Positions 23,373 through 34,372 of a stretch of DNA of 64,000 bases are shown here, one piece after another. The position numbers were made by a program, and so were the translations under genes. The notes below the pieces were generated by a model. It saw only the letters and a program-made list of their open reading frames with translations, made no database searches and was not told the DNA's origin. Position 1 is the stretch's first letter. Every line of letters starts with the position of its first letter. Location: the NCBI GenBank assembly GCA_930367205.1, contig CAKNEZ010000029.1, positions 62,001 to 126,000 on the forward strand, given 5' to 3'. This stretch comes from Acanthosoma haemorrhoidale. Lineage: Eukaryota; Arthropoda; Insecta; Hemiptera; Acanthosomatidae.

Positions 23373-24246
23373 ATTGTTGGAAATGTTATTCATGGAAAAT
23401 GGTTTATTACAAGTTATTGTTCGGCGAGGCAGTTAAAATTTAGTAATTATTCGTAATTACCTTCTTATTTCAGCTTTTCATCAATTTCTCTTTATCGTGT
23501 AATCTTTTAAATAAGTATCAATCAATACGTTTCTAGTATATGTTAAATATTTAATCATAATTAATTTATTCTGTAATGCACATATTATATATATATGTGA
23601 TGTATTTAATGGAAAATAAACTAGTAAATCATGTAACAAACAGAAAAGTAATGGCATGTCTTATATAATGGTGTGTCCGAATGCCACGAGGTCTCAAAAA
23701 ATATAAAATTTCTATTTTGAAAATGGACCTATCTAAAATTATGGCCAGTCTGCAAAAATACTCGCCAGTCTCTGATAATTAAAGACAGCCAATAATTAAA
23801 CAAAATGCTTTATATGTTATTGTACATAAATAGCCTAATGGTATTGGTGCCTTACCGATTATTTGAAGCTTCTGTGTTCTGATCAACTTACTACTAGATC
23901 ACTGATGATCTCTCTGTTTTTTGAAGATTTGACGAAAATGCGAACCTTTAATTTTAACCAATCACTAAAAAAAAAACTGGTTGATAACTTGATTTCTTTT
24001 TATTTCGTTAACAATTGTCACAGTCCATTATTTCTAATTATAGTTATAACTAACTATAATGTCTATTTAATTTTAGATTATTAAAAAGCTTTTATTATTA
24101 TAAGATCTTTATTTGCAAAATTGCAATTTTATTTTACAGCATTAATTGTTATTTATTTAACAATAATTAATTATTAACAATAATTATTACCATTAATTGA
24201 ATCAAAATAATATTAACTGTTAACACTATTTAATTACAATTTTCAG
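23373..24246. other. Unassigned AT-rich stretch
   Basis: No repeat partner within the window and no convincing coding frame seen. It precedes the exon at 24247 and ends in a pyrimidine-rich ACAATTTTCAG acceptor, so it is probably intron. Confidence 0.4.
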
Positions 24247-24306
24247 CACACCATCTCATTTTACACCATCACCTCAAGGAAGTCAACCCCAGCAATCACC
24301 CTACCC
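24247..24306 (+). CDS. Internal exon of an unidentified host gene
   Basis: A 60 bp open segment lies between an ACAATTTTCAG acceptor and a GTGAGT donor. Both borders are phase 2. The frame reads a Pro/Ser/Gln-rich peptide, TPSHFTPSPQGSQPQQSPY. The phase-2 donor joins the acceptor at 34252 without breaking the frame. Low-complexity Pro/Gln segments are typical of transcriptional regulators, but the gene is not identifiable from this. Upstream exons must lie left of the transposon-rich block or outside the window. Confidence 0.55.
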
Positions 24307-26100
24307 GTGAGTCACCTATCTTTCTATAATTAATATAAATATATATATAACATATAGTTGATCCAATCATAAGACATGCTAATTTTTTTTTTTTTTTTAA
24401 TATCGTGAATTAGTTTTGGAGTCAAAAAGTTCAGATTTTACTTTCAATCAAGTTCCTGGTGGACGTATTTTCGCCTGTCATATAAGGTAGTGCCTTTGAA
24501 AATAATTTAATTGACCTGAAATTTTATAAAGTATATTACAGATAATCTCTGGAAAAAATAGCAAATACCTGAAAAAGTATCATTAATTATATGATTTTAT
24601 TATGGTAATTTGTAACACACCCCTACCGATTGGGGTAAAAGGCGACCTATACTGTAGGGAGCCTCCCACATCTATTTATTGAGTGAAGTCCCTTCTTGAG
24701 TGTTGAGTCCAGCACATAGCGTCATGAAGGAAATATGTTTTATTTTTTTAATGCATACATATTAGAAAAAAATTACGTAGAAAAAAAAAAAAAAAAACAA
24801 TAACCATATTAAATTAATCTAAAAAGAAAACTTTTTATTTGATAAACCATTCCAAAACATTTTTTTGAAATCATCAGGAAATATATAAAATATTTAATTT
24901 CTATATTTTTTGGCTCCAGAATTTTATTTCTACGAATTCACACTCGGTATTTTAAGGGTAGGTGAAAACCGTCCGGATCCCAAAAGCGAGTGTGGACCAG
25001 AGAGACGCTACTAGGTAACGTTTGGAGGGCCACGGCCACCGTCGTCCGTGAGGGAGAGGTCTCTCCCTAGGAGGTTCTAGTTTTAGCGAGACGAAGGCAG
25101 AGAATCCCACTAGGAAGTTGTGGGGTCTGACGCCGGACTAAAGCATAGCGAGGTTAGGAGAGAGATGCAGAGGTAGATGAATGAGAAGGCTATGGTTTCA
25201 GTAGAGCAGCAAGCGCCAGTTCAGAGAGAGAGAGAGAGAAGTGTTCTAAGTCCCGGTTCAGTAAGTTCTATCTCCGCCCTAAGGAGCTCGGTTATATAGG
25301 CAGGCCAGTCGTGGTGGGGATGGCTCCACACTTGCAGCTGTTTCTCCCCCCTCTCCGACTGACGTCATAACCTTTATAAACATATGGAAACATAGATAGA
25401 TATTTTCTGGTCCGAAAAGAGGGGAACTTCTAATTATTCGTAATTAAGAGGTGGCCAAAACAAATACATTAATCCTATCGCATAAAACAATTAAAACCTG
25501 TAAAATGGTTCCAATGAAACAGGCAGTTAAAAGAGAGTGGTTAATTGCACGTATCTCTACCACTGCCTTTATTTAGTAGGTATAGAGGGGGTGAGTTTCG
25601 AACATTTATTTGAAATCATTACTGTTAAATAAACTATATTACCATAGAGACGGAAGAATCGCTATTCAACTGGACACGAGGTTGAAGTTACTTGCAACTT
25701 TACCGATACTTTCCAAATTGGATTCCCTCCCCTCCGAAGAAATTTCAGAGCAAAATCAGTTTCATCTAAAGAATAGAATAGAACTTGTAGTGCAAAAACA
25801 GGAGTCAGAACTTGTGTCAACAACATTGTAGCAAATCAACAAGGACGAGGCGATTCCATCTAGTAATTTTTTTGTTGTTTTTTGCTTGTGACAAACTGTC
25901 TTCAGGCCCAGTACTAGACAAACATGGCAGTACACAAATAATACTGATTTCGCAAGCCCATGGATCGTTGAGTTCTCAGCGATGTTTTCAATTGTGGATC
26001 CTTCAATGGTCTGTACTTTTTAACAATTTTATAACGCGGGATCTGTTTGGGGTTTGTTGTCGAATTTAAATTCAATTAAAACCTTGACCTTCATTGATTA

Positions 26101-26312
26101 TTTAAAATAAAATGGGACATGCAATATTAAGAGATGTGTGTATTTAAAATAAAATGGGACATGAAATATTAAGAGATGTGTGTATTTAAAATAAAATGGG
26201 ACATGCAATTTTAAGAGATGTGTGTATTTAAAATAAAATGGGACATGCAATATTAAGAGATGTGTGTATTTAAAATAAAATGGGACATGCAATATTAAGA
26301 GATGTGTGTATT
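26101..26312. repeat. 42 bp minisatellite, five units
   Basis: Units of TTTAAAATAAAATGGGACAT plus GCAATATTAAGAGATGTGTGTA follow one another five times with few changes. The same unit is repeated three times at 39024-39150 in copy 2. The period is a multiple of three, so an apparent repetitive protein frame on the minus strand is an artefact. Confidence 0.93.
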
Positions 26313-26659
26313 TTGTCCATTTGTAGAGAGTTCAAACTGAACTTTGTTCATTTTCATTGAATTAAATTGAATTTCGTCCCAAAACAAACCCCGATTGTTA
26401 TAACATTAAAATAGAAATTGTCTGTGACTCAACAAGAGAAATGAATAAGGGAAATTTAACAGACAATATTTTAATGGGTAATGATTCATTTGAATCATTA
26501 TCAATTAAACATTTAGGGACAACAGGCAGTTCGTGTAACTAAACACATCATTGTTTTAAAAAACAATTTGCCAAAGCAAATCCAATTGTAGCAGGCAAAT
26601 AACAACCAGTTTTAGAAATAATGTTCTGAATTTATTAACAAATATTTACTTGAGTGTGT

Positions 26660-26990
26660 ATTTAATTGGGCATCAGAAACCAAAACAGATTTTTTAAAAC
26701 TAAACCTAACTTTTTACACAACATTTGCTTAATAACTAGTTATTCTAGTCGGACTGATCAGTATTAATATTGTTAGAAGGTACCTTCATTAGATTGGGCT
26801 TCAGAAACCAAAACAGATTTTTTGAAACTAAACCTAACTTTTTACACAGCATTTGCTTAATAACTAGTTATTCTAGTCGTACTGATCAGTATTAATATTG
26901 TTAGAAGGTACCTTCATGTTAGATTGGGCATCAGAAACCATAACAGATTTTTTAAAACTAAACCTAACTTTTTACACAACATTTCCAGGT
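26660..26990. repeat. About 129 bp tandem repeat, two and a half units
   Basis: Unit start ATTGGGCATCAGAAACC recurs at about 26665, 26792 and 26922, each followed by AAACCTAACTTTTTACACA and ending in AGAAGGTACCTTCAT. Copy 2 of repeat D has a single unit (39414-39540). Confidence 0.88.
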
Positions 26991-27092
26991 CCTGAATTTG
27001 AAGTTCTTGTGTCAGAGCAAGGAACGCCGAACTTGCATTCCTTTTGCGCACATGACACTTTGATGTTTGAGATTTCTGGCTGGTTTCATTCA

Positions 27093-27625
27093 TTTTTCTT
27101 TTCTTCCTAGCCCCTTTAAATTCACAGATAATTGTATACAATTATAGATCCTCAGGCGAATCTATTTACAAATTATTTTTGTATTTCGCGTAGCTTGGCT
27201 ACATTATATACAGGTTTTGTTATTTTATAAAAATTATATAATGAATAAACGAGTATAATGATATACATTATACGTGACTGGACTAAACTAACTAATAAAG
27301 GTGATGGGGCTCACCTTTTTGATCAACCTTAAAACTAACTAGCATACTAATTCTTAACCTAATTCTTCCCTGACAGTCTGTTGCCATCTATGCGGAAGGG
27401 GTGGTGAGGTCATAGTGTTAAAGACTGGGTTTGTCAGGTGCTGCAACGAGCCAAAAAATGTGTCTCCGGCGGATGAACTCACCCACCGACGGCACACCCA
27501 GCAGCGGGTGCAGATCAGCGTTTTTCAACCTCTAGAGAGGTATGTCGGACCACTTTTCGTATGATCCCATTCTGGAAATGTTGGAGACATTTGGCTGTAT
27601 CGTCAGTCAAGTGGGTAAATGTTTG
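27093..27625 (-). mobile_element. Jockey-like element 3' fragment
   Basis: Minus-strand 3' UTR and RT C-terminus matching 36258-36760: the CTCATCAAAGGTG-type UTR with the palindrome GGTGAGCCCCATCACC near 27300, then the degenerate C-terminal codons around 27400-27620. No intact frame; 5' truncated at about 27625. Confidence 0.75.
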
Positions 27626-28022
27626 AGATTTCTTGCTGCTTCCATTCATTAATGTTTAGTGAGATCTAATTCTGGGCTTTAAGAATAGCCTGTTTCGACG
27701 GGAGTGGGTCTCGCTTCAAATTCAATGTTAACGTTTTTGTAAAGAATGCCTTACTTGCATCAGTGTTCAGAGGGTTCTAGTGCATAAATTTGAGTTTCTC
27801 GAGTCAGGATAAGATGCTTGCATGCTGTGTTGATGTACTCCAATAGTTTCTGTAATATTTTCGCCATTCCTGTCCCAATAAGTTCATTTTATACAATTGT
27901 CAAGTCCATTATCTATCTGCTTATGTAATTCCTACTAACCCATTATTATTATTATTATTTGTTCCGGCATTTGTGCACCGCGGCCTCAGTGAGACCTATT
28001 GTGCGCCGTCCATGTCCCTGTC

Positions 28023-31000
28023 CTATATATGTGACAGGCCCACGGCCTTTGCAAATCTGAGGATACTGAGTGGATCCATCAGTTCACATAGTTTGGGGTC
28101 TACAATGCGATCACTACCAAAGTGAAGGTATCGCCTTCTAGCTAGGTTATCACAGTCACATATTATGTGACGTGCCGTTTCTCCCTCTTTCTTGCAGAAT
28201 CTGCAGATTGGTGATCCCACTATCCCCAAATTAAAGAGGTGTTTGTTTAACCGACAGTGACCTGTATAGAGTCCTGTCACACTTTTGAGTGTCCACCTGT
28301 CCATTGATAGAAGTACTGAGCTTCTTTTCTTACAGGGTCCATCAAGAAACAGTTTCGAGTGTTCCTGTTTCTTAGTTTCTCTCCAAGAGAGTCTTGCCCT
28401 GTCCTCTAAAGCTAATTTTATACGCCTTTTAGCGTAGCTGAGGCTGATACCACATATGGGTTCAGGTGCAAGAGGTGTCTGTTCTGAGCCCACCCTTGCA
28501 AGGCCATCTGCCTTTTCATTGCCTGTGATGCCTGTGTGTCCTGGCACCCAGTCGATTCTAACCTTATTGGCTAGCGAGAGTGTGTTTAGGTTGTTTTTAC
28601 ACTCCTCAACCAAATAAGATCTGGTCGTATAGCTTCTCAGGGCGCCAATGGCTGCCTGGCTATCCGTGAAAATTGTGATCAGTCTGTTTCTTACACCCTC
28701 CCCAATTAAGGTTTGGGTACAGACATTGATCGCCATCACTTCGGCCTGAAAGACCGAGGTGTGTCTACCTAAAGGAATAGAAATCCCAGATTCTGGTTTA
28801 TCTTTCCTCCATATGCCGGCCCCTGATCCGTTTTCTGTTAGTGAGCCGTCTGTATAGCAATTAATCCCATTACACAGTTTATGTGGTTTGGTCTTTGTGT
28901 TTACCGCACAGTATAAGACGTCTGTGTGTTTCTTAACTTGTAGGTCAGAGTGCATTGCCAGCACCTCGTCCTCATCAATTCTTCTGAACAAGTTCCCATG
29001 CCCCATGTGGGTCATGACTTTGGATCTTGTTCCTGATTTCGCAAGTCTGTAAGCCACGTTCAAGGCTTGCGCTTCTACTTCTATGTGCAGTGGATTCAAG
29101 TTCAATAAGACTTCCATTGCATCAGTAGGAGTTGTACTCATGGCACCAGTAATCATGAGACATGAAAGCCTCTGTAATTTGCCAAGCAAAGTTCTATTTT
29201 TACTAATGCTACCTCTGTGCCACCACACCATAGAGGCATAGAGCACCATTGGTCTCACTGCTGCGGTATATAGCCAGAATAACATTCTGGGTTGTAGTCC
29301 CCAGGTCCTACCCACAGCCCTTTTACATGCATAGAGGCATCGTAGTGCCTTCATAGTAGTATTCCTGATGTGTTTAGACCAGTCCAATTTACTATCCAGA
29401 GTAACCCCTAAATGCTTTACCTCACTACAAATGCTTACCTGTGTCCCCCCTATATAGGGTGGTCTAACTATAGCATTTCTTTTGTTAGTGAAGATACAGA
29501 GATTTATCTTCTGGGGATTGATTCCTAAACCATTCTTTTCACACCAATCCCTCAAAAGATCCATCGATGCGGAAAGCAACTCAGAAATGGTTTCTGAGAA
29601 CTTGCCCCCTATGAGCACAGCAATGTCATCAGCATATCCCTGTGCGTAGAACCCTGTAGAGTTTAGGTTTGTTAACAATGAGTCAACGACCAAACACCAC
29701 AGTAATGGAGATAACACCCCTCCCTGTGGACATCCTCCCACTGGCTTCATCCACAGTTTGGTTTGTCCCAATTGTGATTGTAAAATCCTATTCTCTAGCA
29801 TGGTGTTTATCCAGCTAGAGGCTAAGGAACTAATCTCCTTTCTTTCTAAGGCCGATGCCATAGTGTTATAGAGTGTGCGATCAAAGGCACCTTCTATATC
29901 AACAAAGATGCCTACCATTATTTCTTTATGAACTAGGGATCTCTCAATCCTGGAAACCAGGTGGTGGAGAGCAATTTCACAGGATTTTCCTGCCTGGTAT
30001 GCGAATTGAGCGCTATGGAGCGGTCGTTCTACCAGTATTCCATCCCTAATATGTCTGTCTATGACCTTTTCCAAGGTCTTCATTAAAAATGAAGTCAGAC
30101 ATATTGGTCTGTAAGACTTGGGTTCGTCATAGGACTCTTTCCCAGGTTTTGGTATGTAACACACTTTTGCCATCCTCCAGCTTACTGGAATATAGCTCAG
30201 TGCCAAGCTTCCCCTTAACAAGGTAAGTATAAGGGGCCTAATTACTGGTAGGCCTTTTTGTAGCAAGGCTGGGAATATCCCATCAATACCAGGTGATTTG
30301 AAGGGAGCAAAAGAATTAATTGCCCACTCCACTCTTGCAGAATTGATAATTTTATTTGCTTCTGCCCAGTTACCCTTGCAACTAGTGTGTTCACAGTTGG
30401 TAGGGTCATTATTAATCGTATCCATCAGTCCGCAGCCAGGAAAATGCGCGCGCGCCAGGGCACCGAGGGTTCCCTCCTCAGAATCCGTATAGCCCCCTCC
30501 CACCCTGACGGAGCCCAATACTCCCCTGTCAGACTGCTTGGATAAGAACCTATTTACTCTAAACATGGAAGTTGTATCGTTTATTTCGCTACAAAATTTC
30601 TTCCACGCCCTTCTTTTAGCCTTTCTGACTTATTTGTTATAATCAGTGAGTGCACGTTTATAAGTGTCCCATCTGCCTGATCTTTTGGCCGCGTTAAAGA
30701 GTTTACGTGTAAGAGCTCTTAACTTGCCAAGTTCATTGTTCCACCAGGGACAGTTCCTGTTGGATCTAACATTACATACAGTGTTATTACCAGTGTATGA
30801 CTTAATTATTGCCTCAGTCAATTTTGAGTTTAAATGTTCCAAATGCCAGTTGCTACTCACCACTCTAGGACAGCATTTGACCTCCTCCTCAAGCTGTGTA
30901 TAGTAGGTTTCCCAGTTTGTAAGTTTGGGATTCCTATACTCGGCTTCGGACGTGATGTTACCACTTAGATCAAATCTAATGTATCTATGATCTGAGCATG

Positions 31001-31622
31001 ACTCTTCTTCAGAGACATGCCAGCCTTTAACCCTTAGGCTTATAGTGCGTGTGCTAAGGGTTATGTCAATGACCTCAGATCTAATTCTATTGTTAAAAGT
31101 GGCAATATTGCCTCTGTTTAGAATGTCTAGGTCATTACTAGTTATGTACTCTACTAAACACTCACCTCTCTGGTTGTTGTTCTTGCTCCCCCAGAGCTGA
31201 TGGTGAGCGTTCGTGTCAAGCGATGCTATAAGCTCGCCCCTTAAGCCAGTCCCTTCCGTTAGCTTACTAAGTGCCTCGGTCGGGACTCCTTCTTCATATG
31301 GGAGGTAGACCGATGCAATCGTCAACCTCCCACCTTGATTTCCCTCGTTGAGGGCCATTTGAGCTGCTGCTAAATCTCTAGAACAATATTGCCATAGAGG
31401 CAGCATTTTAAGACTGCTCTTATGCAGGATACAGGCTCTGGCACGCACGGGCACAGAAATAATCTCATACCCACGCATCGCCAGCCCCCCCATCCTGCCC
31501 TTATACAGGTAAGGTTCTTGTATTAGAATAATATCAATATCCTTACCTCTCACATACTGCTGCAGAACACCACATGCTGCAATACAGTGGTGCAGATTAA
31601 TTTGCAGTAGCCTCACCACCAT
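28023..31622 (-). pseudogene. LOA-like ORF2: endonuclease, reverse transcriptase, RNase H (one stop)
   Basis: A 1200-codon frame interrupted only by TAA at 30630-30632, where copy 1 has GAA. Domains in order: endonuclease (LLQINLHHC, IQEPY, SLDTNAHHQLWGS, SDHRYIRF; residues 1-230), RT (SYRPICLTS, CPQGGVLSPLLW, GYADDIAVL; about 470-800), RNase H (CYTDGSLTENGSG, FQAEVMAIN, FTDSQAAI, NEKADGLAR; about 930-1060) and a terminal Cys/His motif (CRFCKKEGETARHIICDC). All catalytic residues look present. It nicks target DNA and copies element RNA there. RNase H after RT fits the I/LOA side of non-LTR elements. Confidence 0.93.
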
Positions 31623-31624
31623 GA

Positions 31625-32995
31625 TCAGTGCCCGCCGGCCCCCGGAGGGCCACCCCGAGGCGGACGCCGGGAGACAGCGCCAAACCCAGGCCCCCCCATC
31701 ACAGAGGGCCCAGACCCAGCGCGCCCCCGAGCCCCCGCCACGGGGCCACCCCCCGCAGCCGCCATATTCATCGCCTTAGGGCCATCCTTTGGAGTTGGCA
31801 AATTCGTCGTAGCGATCCCCTTCAACTCCTCCACCTCAGGATCGCTCCTTGCCTCCTCCACCTTATCAGCCGCCTTCCTCTCCTGTACTGCTTTTAGCGG
31901 CTTCTTCTTATCCAATACCCTGAGAGCGACCTTAGTGAACCCATAGTTCAGCTTAAGCTTCCGCTTCTCAAGGTATTCCATGCTAGTCTCTGGGGCAGAC
32001 AGGATCGCAAAGAAGCCATGCTTCTCCACCTTGGTGCCCAGGAGTCTCCATAATCCGATATCAGGTACCCTAGAGTTTTGGGTCCTGATCCTCTTCATGA
32101 ACTGTCCTTCCAGAGGCATTTCTCCTGTAATGAAGGTTCCTACCTTCACGGTTTTATGAAGCTCCTCCACCTTTCCTACGCGGAGCTCCAGATCCCCACT
32201 CATGTTAAAATTGGGTACTATAATCGACAACCAGTCCTTGGTCTCCTGGTTGTCGCAGATTATGACACAGGCTCCCACATGTGGGTAAATTCCGCTGAAT
32301 TCAGCCTGTGTCCCTTTCTCTTCTTCCAGCTGATCGACAAATTTCATCAGCTGGACCTTCATTTCCTCACAATTCTCCTTCGTCAGCTGAGTGGACGGAT
32401 ATCCACTAGGGATAATCGCCACCCTGCTTCCTCCGGCAGCAATCGCGTAGGATGCAATGCTAGCATCCCCACCCCTATACCTCTTTGCCATAGGCGCAGA
32501 GGTACCGGGTGAGGACCTAATCCTTTTCTCTGGAGCGCACCCAGACCCTGCCGTATTCCCGGACCCCGAAGGTCCTGGAAGTCCGGCCGGATCCTCAGGT
32601 GGCCCTCCAGCCAACATTGCCCTCCTCCACTTCTTCCTCTGGGCTCCAGAGAACTTGTGCTTGGAGGTCTCGCCTACATCCTTGGATGCAGCGTCCCTAC
32701 CAGGCGCCAAGCTCTCTTGCTCCATTACCGATTCGCTTACCTCCTCTACAAGCGTCGCAAGCGAGCTCATAGAGGCTTCGTCGTCCATTACCTCAGCGCC
32801 AAGGTCCATTGAAGGCCCTTGGGCTGAGTCCTCTCCGCTGATCAAGCTGACCAGCTCCTCCATATCTTCATTTTCATTGTTTTTTGTGCTGGTACTCATT
32901 TTGTTCCCACGAATGCGGGGGAAGTTACTCTGCAGGTACTGCCCCCTCTCCCTGCAGAGGGCATTTAATACAATGGGGTGCGCCTGGTGCCCCAA
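31625..32995 (-). CDS. LOA-like ORF1
   Basis: 456 codons from the first Met; the Met at residue 33 (32899, MSTSTKNNENED) matches the start in copy 1 and is the better choice. It has an acidic N-terminus, a Gly/Pro-rich stretch around residues 130-150, then a folded-looking region (SGYPSTQLTKENCEEMK ... DWLSIIVPNFN ... LWRLLGTKVEKHG) of the kind seen in arthropod ORF1 proteins annotated as DUF4780 (from memory), and a Gly/Ala/Pro-rich tail. It is presumed to bind element RNA. I see no CCHC knuckle. Confidence 0.85.
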   Translation of the reverse strand: MGHQAHPIVLNALCRERGQYLQSNFPRIRGNKMSTSTKNNENEDMEELVSLISGEDSAQGPSMDLGAEVMDDEASMSSLATLVEEVSESVMEQESLAPGRDAASKDVGETSKHKFSGAQRKKWRRAMLAGGPPEDPAGLPGPSGSGNTAGSGCAPEKRIRSSPGTSAPMAKRYRGGDASIASYAIAAGGSRVAIIPSGYPSTQLTKENCEEMKVQLMKFVDQLEEEKGTQAEFSGIYPHVGACVIICDNQETKDWLSIIVPNFNMSGDLELRVGKVEELHKTVKVGTFITGEMPLEGQFMKRIRTQNSRVPDIGLWRLLGTKVEKHGFFAILSAPETSMEYLEKRKLKLNYGFTKVALRVLDKKKPLKAVQERKAADKVEEARSDPEVEELKGIATTNLPTPKDGPKAMNMAAAGGGPVAGARGRAGSGPSVMGGPGFGAVSRRPPRGGPPGAGGH

Positions 32996-33173
32996 GGGGG
33001 TCGATTAGAGACAGTGCATTTTTATACACCCCCTGCCATTCAGCCACAGCTCGAGCTCCTCTACACTTGGCTTGGGTGTTTAAGAGATCTCCACATGGAT
33101 TCCATGGGGAGATCCCGCCTCTGTCGTCCGCGAGTCCATCGGACTCCCCAGGGGGTACCACTTGGAGGTGACA
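32414..33173 (-). repeat. Left arm of a 760 bp inverted repeat (LOA 5' end)
   Basis: The 5' UTR and first third of ORF1 of the main LOA copy. It pairs with 33393-34152, equal length, with very few mismatches (a 183-codon antisense frame differs at one residue). The 219 bp spacer (33174-33392) is unrelated to the arms. Confidence 0.93.
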
Positions 33174-33392
33174 GTAGGCGTTGGTAGGGATAGGTCAGAG
33201 TGGGAGTTCACAAGCAGTGAGTAGGGCACTATTGCTTGATTCCTCCGCTACGAGTAAAGGAGACCCCCGCACCTGTCTCCCTCTCTAGTCTTTCCATTAC
33301 CCTACCCATTTACCCCCCCTCCTGTTTTTTTATTCTCTAGGTGCAAAATAAATATAATCATTATTATTGTAAAAATTACAATATCTAACCTT

Positions 33393-34152
33393 TGTCACCT
33401 CCAAGTGGTACCCCCTGGGGAGTCCGATGGACTCGCGGACGACAGAGGCGGGATCTCCCCATGGAATCCATGTGGAGATCTCTTAAACACCCAAGCCAAG
33501 TGTAGAGGAGCTCGAGCTGTGGCTGAATGGCAGGGGGTGTATAAAAATGCACTGTCTCTAATCGACCCCCTTGGGGCACCAGGCGCACCCCATTGTATTA
33601 AATGCCCTCTGCAGGGAGAGGGGGCAGTACCTGCAGAGTAACTTCCCCCGCATTCGTGGGAACAAAATGAGTACCAGCACAAAAAACAATGAAAATGAAG
33701 ATATGGAGGAGCTGGTCAGCTTGATCAGCGGAGAGGACTCAGCCCAGGGGCCTTCAATGGACCTTGGCGCTGAGGTAATGGACGACGAAGCCTCTATGAG
33801 CTCGCTTGCGACGCTTGTAGAGGAGGTAAGCGAATCGGTAATGGAGCAAGAGAGCTTGGCGCCTGGTAGGGACGCTGCATCCAAGGATGTAGGCGAGACC
33901 TCCAAGCACAAGTTCTCTGGAGCCCAGAGGAAGAAGTGGAGGAGGGCAATGTTGGCTGGAGGGCCACCTGAGGATCCGGCCGGACTTCCAGGACCTTCGG
34001 GGTCCGGGAATACGGCAGGGTCTGGGTGCGCTCCAGAGAAAAGGATTAGGTCCTCACCCGGTACCTCTGCGCCTATGGCAAAGAGGCATAGGGGTGGGGA
34101 TGCTAGCATTGCATCCTACGCGATTGCTGCCGGAGGAAGCAGGGTGGCGATT
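33393..34152 (+). mobile_element. Inverted LOA 5' end fragment (right arm)
   Basis: Plus-strand copy of the LOA 5' UTR and ORF1 codons up to SRVAI, then an abrupt switch to unrelated sequence (GGATCCACC) 100 bp before the host exon at 34252. It is head to head with the main copy. It carries the 60 bp 5' flank (33343 onward) also found next to copy 1, and no poly(A) or AAT tail, so it is not an ordinary 5'-truncated insertion. Confidence 0.92.
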
Positions 34153-34251
34153 GGATCCACCATTAACTATCGCTGGTTCTAAAAGTGAATATAACTCTTC
34201 GAAACTCAATTTTATAAAATCGGTGATTTTGAAAATGGATTGACTTTTCAG

Positions 34252-34372
34252 AGGACCCGACGATGGTCTCGACATCGATGACATGGACATCGAAGAAGGC
34301 TTGTCACCTAATTGCTTATTACCATTGGAATCTGACCTGGAAATCGATTTGTCTGATATTGAACCTTTATAA
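34252..34372 (+). CDS. Terminal coding exon of an unidentified host gene
   Basis: Acceptor TTGACTTTTCAG precedes 34252. With one base completing the phase-2 codon, the frame reads 39 residues (GPDDGLDIDDMDIEEG ... DLEIDLSDIEPL) to TAA at 34370-34372. The composition, strongly acidic with hydrophobic repeats, is like a C-terminal activation domain; that is inference. The phase matches the donor at 24306. No family can be named. The LOA fragment ends only 100 bp upstream, close to the branch point. Confidence 0.55.

Larger units (their letters stand above)
24942..27092. repeat. Dispersed repeat D, copy 1
   Basis: About 1.5 kb (24942-26540) is near-identical to 37810-39400. It includes a GA microsatellite (about 25225), a TATATAGGCAGG stretch and a conserved 73-codon frame (25610-25831) that is probably incidental. 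The 3' part holds the 42 bp and 129 bp tandem repeats listed separately. Part of it also recurs inverted at 55245-55530. No coding evidence; an LTR-derived origin is possible. Confidence 0.75.
27943..33173 (-). mobile_element. LOA-like non-LTR retrotransposon, nearly intact
   Basis: 5.2 kb with a 5' UTR (32900-33173), ORF1, ORF2 and a short 3' UTR ending in an (AAT)n tail (plus-strand ATT run at 27943-27958). ORF1 stop and ORF2 start are separated by two bases (TGATCATG), which suits coupled re-initiation. Only one nonsense codon is seen in ORF2, so this is a young copy. It sits within the proposed host intron, antisense to the host gene. Confidence 0.93.
24307..34251 (+). other. Proposed 9.9 kb host intron filled with transposons
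   Basis: Bounded by GTGAGT (24307) and TTTTCAG (34251). It contains dispersed repeat D, two tandem repeats, a Jockey-like fragment, the LOA element and its inverted 5' arm. Positions 24307-24940 hold only AT-rich sequence with an A run near 24780. 27626-27942 shows nothing beyond an (ATT)n LOA tail at its end. Confidence 0.45.

Noticed and set aside
25610..25831. 73-codon frame identical in two places
   Set aside because: Identity follows from recent duplication of repeat D; no motif and no sign of coding selection.
26098..26292. Repetitive protein frame (HVPFYFKYTHLL units)
   Set aside because: Produced by a 42 bp minisatellite whose period is a multiple of three.
26101..26312. Possible CRISPR-like array
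   Set aside because: Head-to-tail units without spacers, in a eukaryotic repeat.
32457..33171. Plus-strand frames of 183 and 95 codons inside the LOA 5' region, repeated at 33395-34109
   Set aside because: Antisense shadows of ORF1 and the 5' UTR; they recur because the sequence is an inverted repeat.
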